A stretch of DNA of 64,000 nucleotides from Nosema muscidifuracis (taxonomy: Eukaryota > Microsporidia > Nosematidae). Within the stretch, counting starts at the first letter, position 1, and each line of letters begins with the position of its first letter. Below the pieces are notes generated by a model. The model saw nothing but the letters and a program-made list of their open reading frames with translations, was not told the origin of the DNA and ran no database searches. A program made the position numbers and the translations under genes. Shown one piece after another: positions 57,573-64,000 of this stretch. The stretch lies in NCBI GenBank assembly GCA_028335825.1, contig JAIOKI010000002.1, positions 310,001-374,000 on the forward strand, written 5' to 3'.

Positions 57573-58520
57573 TTAAAGTTCAATACAATCAGATATACTT
57601 TTATAATTCTCTCCTTTAAATAAAAAATCAAAGTCAGGTTCAATTGGTTCAAAAACTAAATCAAATTTCTTAATATTATTTCTTATATTGGTAGAATACA
57701 AATTTAAATTTTGTATTTTAGTTAAATTGTCTATAGAATTAATATAAGATTCTTTAAGAATTTCTTCAATTTCTTTCAACTTATTTTCTTTAATATATTT
57801 CATAATAAGATTTTTTTCTTTCATAAAAGGCAAGAAATAAATTAAAAAATTATCAATTGACTCAACCTTAATTTTTTTATAAAACTCAATGTAAATTTCT
57901 GAATTAGTTTTTATGATCTTAAAAAAGTCGTAATTTGAATAATTTTCTTCATTTACCATCAATGTTAATATTTCATATACAAGAAATCCAATATGTCTAT
58001 TTTTACTACCTATAAAATTAATGAAACAATCCATATTGTAATAAAATCTAGTATTTAGTATAACAAGAAGTTGTTTTCTTAACATAAAATTATTCTTTCT
58101 ATCTAAAAATATTTTAAGTAAATCTTTTCTAGAAGAAATATATTCAAAGAAATATTTATCTTCATAATTTTCATCATAAAGTAATCTAATTAATCTTTTA
58201 TCAGATAATTTTTCATTAGTGATAGTTAAAATAGGATATAAATATCTTCTAAGACTTCTATTTCTAAAATGATCCATTAAAATTTTCCTTTTAATTTTTA
58301 ACTGGCATTTTAGTTTAGCAAGAAGTCTGTAAGTTATGGATAATAATGTTGTATTTTTAAATTTAATAAGAGATCTCATTAAAACTTTTCTAATGAGATC
58401 ATGTTCAGATAAATTATCTATTATATATTTGGCATAAAATATATAATATCTTTCGTAATCTGATTTATCTTTGTGAGTTGATAAAATATTTTCAAAATTA
58501 TAAATCCATTCTTTATTCAT
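57573..58520 (-). CDS. HYM1: Mo25/Hym1-like scaffold protein
   Basis: A 315-aa armadillo-like helical protein, the usual size for Mo25 (about 340 aa). SSRKDLLKIFLDRKNNFMLR followed by KQLLVILNTRFYYNMDCFIN, then IGSKNRHIGFLVYEILTLMV and KTNSEIYIEFYKK follow the Mo25 C-terminal blocks (LL.R.NF..M..Y+S...NLK.+M.LL...S..I.FEAFHVFK+FVANP ... N...L..FL). Mo25 activates STRAD/LKB1 or germinal-centre kinases in the Ndr pathway. The N-terminal repeats are too divergent to judge. No CCC, only CC, before the ATG. Confidence 0.6.
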   Translation of the reverse strand: MNKEWIYNFENILSTHKDKSDYERYYIFYAKYIIDNLSEHDLIRKVLMRSLIKFKNTTLLSITYRLLAKLKCQLKIKRKILMDHFRNRSLRRYLYPILTITNEKLSDKRLIRLLYDENYEDKYFFEYISSRKDLLKIFLDRKNNFMLRKQLLVILNTRFYYNMDCFINFIGSKNRHIGFLVYEILTLMVNEENYSNYDFFKIIKTNSEIYIEFYKKIKVESIDNFLIYFLPFMKEKNLIMKYIKENKLKEIEEILKESYINSIDNLTKIQNLNLYSTNIRNNIKKFDLVFEPIEPDFDFLFKGENYKSISDCIEL

Positions 58521-59109
58521 GCGGATAAAAAAATAATTTTATTTTATAGAAAAAAATATTGAAATAAAAAACTAGTGTTTATAAATTTGTTTATCATAAA
58601 ATATTTAAGATTAACTCTAATTAATTTCAATTATTAATAATATAAGAATTATACATATTTATTAACTTTGAGAATAAATCAAATTTATTTTCTATATTAA
58701 ATTTTATTAATTTCAATTATCAATTAAATATTTATTAACTTCAAGAATTAATCAAATATTATTTTCTATATAAAATATTTATTAACTTCTAAATTATTAT
58801 TTTTAAAAATAATTGGTAAATTGCTAATTTGTAAAGAAAAAATTAAATTAATCATATTTTAATTAATAACTTAAAATTAGTTAATCAGATTAAATATATT
58901 AATAAGTAAATCGAATACTATTATCATAATTAAAAATTATTGAACTAAATATTAATTATTCATTTATAAAATAGTTAATAAATTTTGTAAATGAAATTTC
59001 GACTTTTATATTTGTAACTTCTATTAGTCGTTTTTCAAAAACTTAAAAAAATTAATTTATCAAGTAAATAAAATTATTATTAAAAAAATATACATTTATA
59101 TACCCTAAT
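58521..59109. other. Spacer between divergent Mo25 and secreted gene
   Basis: AT-rich without genes. TATTTATTAACTT..GAATTAATCAAAT..TATTTTCTATAT blocks recur two to three times between 58660 and 58790. CCC stands 6 bases before the next start. Confidence 0.6.
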
Positions 59110-60500
59110 ATGTTACCAGTGATTTTTTCTTTGTTCTACTTCACTCAATCTACAACAAATACATATAAATCTATGACTAATCTACTTACGAATAATGAAC
59201 TTCGTAATACAACAATTGAATATATAAGATCAACTGTAGAAGATGGTCGTTATTTACAGATATTTAATGATACGCCAAGAACAGCGATTTTTGTACTTCT
59301 ATATTTCGATTTAATGGAAATAAAAGTAAAAAATTTATCAGGAAATGAATTTACTAATCAATATATTTATGATAAATTACTTTGGTCTTCAAATTCTCTT
59401 AATAATAATATAAGAACGAATATGATTAATTTTGTTAGTAATATTTTAAAAGAGAAGATAGAAGATTGTAATGTTGATATTGCAATAGACGTCTTTGCAT
59501 CTGAAAAAAATTATAGCATTGATTTTAAACGACAAAATGAAGAAATTAATTTTATTAATGATATAGAAAAAGCTTTGAATTTTAAAAATCTACGTAAAAT
59601 AAGAAACGTTGATTATTTATTAAAACAAACGTTTTTAGAAGATAATGAAAATAAATTTATAATTAATTTAAAAGATACTGAAACACATTTGTTTCTTCCA
59701 TCTGTTAATGAAATATTAGATTTTATAATTTATAAAGACAGTGGCTATAGAAAATTGATAAATGAATATCATGATCGAAATCATAAAATAAGGATTTTTA
59801 ATATACAACTTAACAATGATATTTTTTTCGATTATTTAGTAACAAAGATGAAAAAAAACTTAACGGAACTTAAATTTTTTTTGATTCTATCTTATATATT
59901 GATTTAAATTTAGATAATCTTTCTGAAGGATTTTTTTTATATATTCTGAAAAATATTCTTTCTAAAAATGAGTTTATAAGAAAAATAAAATATAACAAGA
60001 ATTTATCAAATAATTTACAAGAAATAAATTTATCTAAATCAAAGAAAAACTTTCCAAGAACAATTTTATCTATAAAAAAATTTATTAATGAAGAAATATT
60101 GGATGAGAATGTTAATGAATTGGAAGATTTTTGTCAAAAAGTTTTGAGAGTAATTTATAAGAATATAGAAATTGATTTTCTTCTAGAAATACAAAATCTA
60201 TTGAATGAAAAAGAAAGCATGACAAATATGAAAGATCAAATTTTTTCTTTTATTAGAAAAATACATACAATTTTAGAACAGAAAGTTATTTTGTATAAAA
60301 ACTTATGCAATGATTTTTTTTCTAACAGACATTTAAAAGAAACTGATCAAAGTTTAAATGAAATAAGATCGATTAGTTATAACAAAAAATTGAATGACTT
60401 TAAGTATATAAAAAAACATTTACCTAAGATTAAATCTAAAAAGATACAAGTTTATAGTAAAACTCTTTATGATTTAGTAAAGAAAAGTATGACTAATTAA
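59110..60500 (+). CDS. Secreted helical protein, reading frame changes at a T run
   Basis: The ATG at 59110 follows CCC and opens a signal peptide (MLPVIFSLFYFTQS). The frame runs 265 codons to a stop at 59907. A second frame is open from just after a run of eight T (about 59875-59882) to a stop at 60500, with no ATG of its own near the junction and similar charged helical content. Read across the T run with one base more, the two would form one protein of about 463 residues. A sequencing indel, a true frameshift or slippage are all possible. Family unknown. It resembles the 52382 gene only in having a signal peptide and helical body. Confidence 0.6.
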
Positions 60501-60737
60501 ACATATTGTTTTTTAAATTAGTAATTTATTTAGCATTTCTAAGTTAAAAATATTGTATTTTATTAAATTAGTAATTTTTAATTTATTTAGCATTTCCAAG
60601 TTAAAAACATTGTATTTTATTAAATTTAATTATTTTTAATTTATTTAACATTCTAAAATTAAACATATTGTATTTTTAAATTAAAATATTGCCATATTAG
60701 CAAACCTGAAAGAAAAAGAAAATTTTATTTTTTTATG
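60501..60737. repeat. Tandem repeat between convergent genes
   Basis: Three to four units of about 55 bp contain TTAATTTATTTAGCATTTCTAAGTTAAAAATATTGTATTTTAT, from 60520 to 60680. Confidence 0.88.
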
Positions 60738-61559
60738 TTAAAAACTATTAAAGTATAAACTCTGTACATTAATTTTAGTTTTGTTATTTTCTTTAGTGGC
60801 ATTATTCTCTTCTTTAACTAAATTTTTAATTTTAGATATATTTTTTCTTATTTCTTCAGATATGACATTTCTTTCAAGCTTGTTAACTAAAACTTCAGTC
60901 TTTTCGATAAGACTTACAAGTTCAAATTTTTTTAGGTTCTCAACGAGGTTATAATATTTTTTTATATTTTCATCTCCTAGAACTGGACTTCTAGATTCAA
61001 CTATATTTTTAGCTGAATCCTCTGAATAATATACAATAACCCATTTAGATTCATTTAATTTTTTGATATACGAAACAGAACCAAATTCTGATGCGTATTT
61101 TTTTAAATCTTCTTCAGTATGTTTGGAACTATCGACCTTATTAAAAACTACTTCATTAGATTTAGAAGAACTTTGAAATGTCGATCGTTTAGGATTTTCT
61201 TCTAACTTTCGTTTTTTGAATGTATTATCAGTCAAGTTATCTTTTTCATGAGTAAATATGCAATTTTCATCTTTACAATTATTATTAAACCTACAAGGTC
61301 TTCTTTTGTAAATATATAATTTACCAACAACTAGTTTAGCTTTATTTTGTATCAATGGATTTAAAGCTTCAACTATTATATCAAATTTATTTTCATTGTC
61401 AGAAGACCTAATAGTATGCTCAATTATATTGATAACATCTTCTGCAACATTTTTGTCTTCAATCATTGAGTATACGATATATTTTTGTCCATCTAATAAT
61501 GGTGCTTTCAAAATATCTTTTTTTTCTTCTGTTTTTTGATATGTTCTTTCAAATTCCAT
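60738..61559 (-). CDS. CCCH zinc finger plus RRM protein, RBM26/27-like
   Basis: A 273-aa protein with three parts: an N-terminal helical block (residues 1-85), a CCCH finger CRFNNNCKDENCIFTH (about 88-104), and an RRM-like fold (EVVFNKVDSSKHTEEDLKKY, then FGSVSYIKKL and KWVIVYYSEDSAKNIVESRS, about 135-205), followed by coiled coil. The order PWI-like block, CCCH, RRM, coiled coil is that of RBM26/RBM27, which link the nuclear exosome to polyadenylated RNA. The Air-like gene at 55712 would belong to the same surveillance pathway. Assignment rests on layout rather than strong motif identity. CCCC lies 4 bases before the ATG. Confidence 0.55.
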   Translation of the reverse strand: MEFERTYQKTEEKKDILKAPLLDGQKYIVYSMIEDKNVAEDVINIIEHTIRSSDNENKFDIIVEALNPLIQNKAKLVVGKLYIYKRRPCRFNNNCKDENCIFTHEKDNLTDNTFKKRKLEENPKRSTFQSSSKSNEVVFNKVDSSKHTEEDLKKYASEFGSVSYIKKLNESKWVIVYYSEDSAKNIVESRSPVLGDENIKKYYNLVENLKKFELVSLIEKTEVLVNKLERNVISEEIRKNISKIKNLVKEENNATKENNKTKINVQSLYFNSF

Positions 61560-61642
61560 GCAGGGGAAAAAATATTATTTTTATAAAATTTATACAAACT
61601 TCTTGAACCAACAAAAAAGTATTTATTAAATAAATTATTTAA

Positions 61643-62983
61643 TTAAGGCTGGCATCTTCTTGTATTTCTGGGGTACAATGTAGCAAATTCAATGTTAGTA
61701 TATTTCATTACTGCCATAAGTAATCTTTCAAATCCAAGTCCATATCCTCCATGTAAACAAGGTCCAAATTTAGCCATATCTAAATACCATTCGTAGTTTT
61801 CAGTGCTAATTCCTTCTCTCTTGAAACCTTCGAGCAATCCTTCGTATTTATCCAATCTCATACTTCCTCCTACTATTTCACCAATACCTGGGTAAAGCAA
61901 ATCAACACTTTCTGTATATTTTTCATCAGAATCATCCAACTTCATATAGAAAGGTTTATGTTCTACCAAGAAATTAGTCATAAACACAGGTTCTCCTTTA
62001 CCATATCTTTCACAGATGATTTTCTCCCTTGAATCTGGAATATCATCTCCAATTACGAAATCAGTTCCATCATCTTTTTTGACTCCTTCATCATTTAAAA
62101 ATTTAATAGCTTCTGAATATCTAATTCTCTTGAAAGGTCTTTTTGGTACTGATTGTAATTCCATATCAGTATAAATTTCTTTAATTTCATCACCTAATAA
62201 ATCATAAAATCTTTTTATAGATTCTGTTACTAAGTGTTCAATACTGTTCAAAAGATCTTCAAATTTTATATTAGCAAGTTCTGCTTCGACATGAGTATAT
62301 TCACTCAAATGTCTGGTAGTGTTACTTTTTTCAGCTCTATAAGAAGGCATAATAGAAAAAGCTCTATAAGCTACTGGTGCTACAGTCTCTAAATAAAGTT
62401 GAGATGATTGAGATAAATAAGCTTCCTTATCATAATATTTCAAACTAAACAGAGTAGAACCTCCTTCTACTTGAGTTTGTACAATTGTTGGTGTAGTAAT
62501 TTCAATATGTTCATTTTCGTAATAAATATCTCTGATAATTCTCAATAAAGCAGATCTAGCCTTTAAAAAGAAAGCTCTTGGTTTTGTACGTAAAGCTAAG
62601 TGACCATATTTCATCATAGTATCAAAACTTGATTCCTTGTTCAATGGGAAAGAAGGAGCAATTGCACCGTTGTAAATATCAATTTCATCAATCAAAATTT
62701 CAAAATCAATCTTGTCTTTTTTAGACTTGTTTTCTTGTACTTTTCCGTAGATGGTCAATGTAGTACATTTTGTCAAATCTATCTTCTTTTCATAAACACA
62801 TTTAATTGTTTTGAATTGACATGTCAAATCAAAAAAAGTAATAGCCTTTCCTGTTCTACATATATCTACCCAACCAAAGGTCTGTATCATTTTACCTATA
62901 TCTTTTGATGAAATCATCTTTAATTCCATTTTTTCATATTTTCCACTTATTTTCAAGTTTTCGATATCAATTTTTTCAGACAT
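61643..62983 (-). CDS. DED81: Cytosolic asparaginyl-tRNA synthetase
   Basis: A 446-aa class IIb synthetase. The OB-fold anticodon domain occupies residues 1-110 (GKMIQTFGWVDICRTGKAIT). Motif 1 surrounds FLKARSALLRIIRDIY. Motif 2 is FSIMPSYRAEKSNTTRHLSE. Motif 3 is GGYGLGFERLLMAVM, with the terminal FATLYPRNTRRCQP typical of AsnRS (LYPR...RC.P). AspRS differs at this end and LysRS in motif 2. The N-terminal extension of yeast Ded81 (554 aa) is missing. CCC is 5 bases before the ATG. Confidence 0.94.
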   Translation of the reverse strand: MSEKIDIENLKISGKYEKMELKMISSKDIGKMIQTFGWVDICRTGKAITFFDLTCQFKTIKCVYEKKIDLTKCTTLTIYGKVQENKSKKDKIDFEILIDEIDIYNGAIAPSFPLNKESSFDTMMKYGHLALRTKPRAFFLKARSALLRIIRDIYYENEHIEITTPTIVQTQVEGGSTLFSLKYYDKEAYLSQSSQLYLETVAPVAYRAFSIMPSYRAEKSNTTRHLSEYTHVEAELANIKFEDLLNSIEHLVTESIKRFYDLLGDEIKEIYTDMELQSVPKRPFKRIRYSEAIKFLNDEGVKKDDGTDFVIGDDIPDSREKIICERYGKGEPVFMTNFLVEHKPFYMKLDDSDEKYTESVDLLYPGIGEIVGGSMRLDKYEGLLEGFKREGISTENYEWYLDMAKFGPCLHGGYGLGFERLLMAVMKYTNIEFATLYPRNTRRCQP

Positions 62984-63440
62984 TTTAAGGGTAAAATTTT
63001 TAAAAAAATATTTTTCGTTCGAATATCAAAAAAGGTTAAGTTTTTAGAACAAAACAATTCTTAGAGAATATTTTTTAAGATAATTCAAGTTAAAAGTTAT
63101 TTAATAATTATATTTTAGATTAAGTCATCTCATAACAATCAAATTAATATTAGATATTTTTATAACCAATAATCTTGATTTACTAAAGTTTCAATGTTTA
63201 AAATATCACTTTTACTGCTAGTATTAAATTATTTTTAGAATGAATCACCCAGTACTAAAAATATTTAATTAAGTAATTCGCATAATCTACACATTCAAAA
63301 TATTTTTTAATCTGTTTAACGTTTTATTAACTAAGCTTAAAAAAATTAAATATAATTTTACAAAACAGTTCATAAAATAAAATAATCATTTAATTTGCTA
63401 TGTAAAAGAAGATACTTTTAATAACAACAAATCATTTAAT
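62984..63440. other. AT-rich spacer between AsnRS and the right-edge gene
   Basis: No gene, tandem repeat or RNA-like island is evident. Confidence 0.6.
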
Positions 63441-64000
63441 TTAATTAATTTTCTTTTTATTCAATGCTATAACATTAATGTTTAAAGCATTTTTACAGGC
63501 ACTGACAAGGTTAAATATAGATCTGACATAATAAAATGTAGAAAATATAAATGTAAAGCCTAATAATGAAGATACAATATTTTTTGAAAGACATTTAGAT
63601 AATACACCAAGTACGAGATACATCAAAAAAATAATATTTGTATAAGAAGGCCTTCTATTTATCATATTATAATAAATCTCTTCAATATACTTAAGTGAAA
63701 AATTCTGACCAAATATCATAAAATTAATTAGCTGGTGATCTTTAAATTCTAAAAAACTAGTATGAATCATCATTAAAGGAAAAATTAACAATCCTATACT
63801 AAAGTAACTCTTGAAAACGTCATTGGATTTTTTAGCATTTGTTAGTTTAACTGATTTCATGTATGAGGTAATATAATTAAAAATGAAGACAAATAATGCC
63901 ATTATAGCGAGAGGAGAAATGTAAACAAATGTGACAGTCTTAGTCAATGGAGGATAATGAATAAAATTATCAACAGTAGCTTTAAATTTCTGATCATAAA
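63441..64000 (-). CDS. EPT1: Ethanolamine/choline phosphotransferase, C-terminal part, cut by window edge
   Basis: The minus-strand frame is open from base 64000 to the stop at 63441, giving about 185 C-terminal residues; no start lies in the window. There are four to five membrane helices (VYISPLAIMALFVFIFNYI, FSIGLLIFPLMMIHTSF, NIIFLMYLVLGVLSK, SSLLGFTFIFSTFYYV). The close SIFNLVSACKNALNINVIAL resembles the last helix and tail of CPT1/EPT1 (YYFY.V...IT..L.I..F.+). The catalytic CDP-alcohol motif would be upstream, outside the window, so the call is tentative. It would use the CDP-ethanolamine made by ECT1 at 9306 in the ER. Confidence 0.55.
   Translation of the reverse strand, partial: YDQKFKATVDNFIHYPPLTKTVTFVYISPLAIMALFVFIFNYITSYMKSVKLTNAKKSNDVFKSYFSIGLLIFPLMMIHTSFLEFKDHQLINFMIFGQNFSLKYIEEIYYNMINRRPSYTNIIFLMYLVLGVLSKCLSKNIVSSLLGFTFIFSTFYYVRSIFNLVSACKNALNINVIALNKKKIN

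Overview
The window looks like microsporidian nuclear DNA. It is strongly AT-rich and carries short, apparently intronless genes for core eukaryotic functions, many shorter than their yeast or animal counterparts. It has a CCC- or GGG-type motif within a few bases of most start codons, a documented microsporidian signal. Mitochondrial content is limited to mitosome-type functions: mtHsp70, Pam16, BolA and PGS1. I cannot name the species.

Layout. 1-9 kb: the 5' part of CTP synthase (left edge), an RNase MRP RNA, a polysaccharide-deacetylase-like surface protein that has lost its metal histidines, PIG-A, BolA, an RRM-like gene, a possible Dsl1/ZW10-type tether, Eaf6, EXO1 and tRNA-Met. In 3.3-7.5 kb the 3' ends of three genes are copied in tandem into the spacers behind them. 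9-19 kb: ethanolamine-phosphate cytidylyltransferase, uS10, a candidate structured RNA, NC2-beta/DR1, two unrecognised genes, mtHsp70, ArfGAP, SSF1/Ppan, a CHL1-type Fe-S helicase and a C/D box snoRNA on the minus strand. 19.6-27.8 kb is the one accessory-looking region: three membrane-anchored AAA ATPases separated by gene-poor stretches of about 2.9 and 1.7 kb. Two of them share a nearly identical 625-bp core but have divergent ends.

28-48 kb: TAF10, PGS1, RAD51, NSA2, an MCM8-like helicase, SEC23, eS7, CCR4, RPN11, PNO1/DIM2, CDC73, a DEAH helicase, SRP72 and GDP-mannose pyrophosphorylase. 48-64 kb: SAC1, eIF2A with an internal repeat insert, a secreted protein ending in a degenerate RING-like motif, PP1, an Air1/2-type zinc-knuckle gene interrupted by a stop or by a 30-nt intron, VAP, an LSm gene overlapping PAM16, Mo25, a secreted protein split by one frame change, an RBM26-like protein, AsnRS and the C-terminus of an ethanolamine/choline phosphotransferase (right edge).

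Functional groupings: phospholipid synthesis (CTP synthase, ECT1, EPT/CPT, PGS1), GPI and mannose surface chemistry (PIG-A, GMPP, the deacetylase-like protein with a GPI-like tail), recombination and repair (RAD51, EXO1, CHL1, MCM8), ribosome assembly (NSA2, SSF1, PNO1, MRP RNA, snoRNA), nuclear RNA surveillance (Air-like, RBM26-like, CCR4) and the mitosome set. Nearly every spacer of 300 bases or more holds its own degenerate AT-rich tandem repeat.
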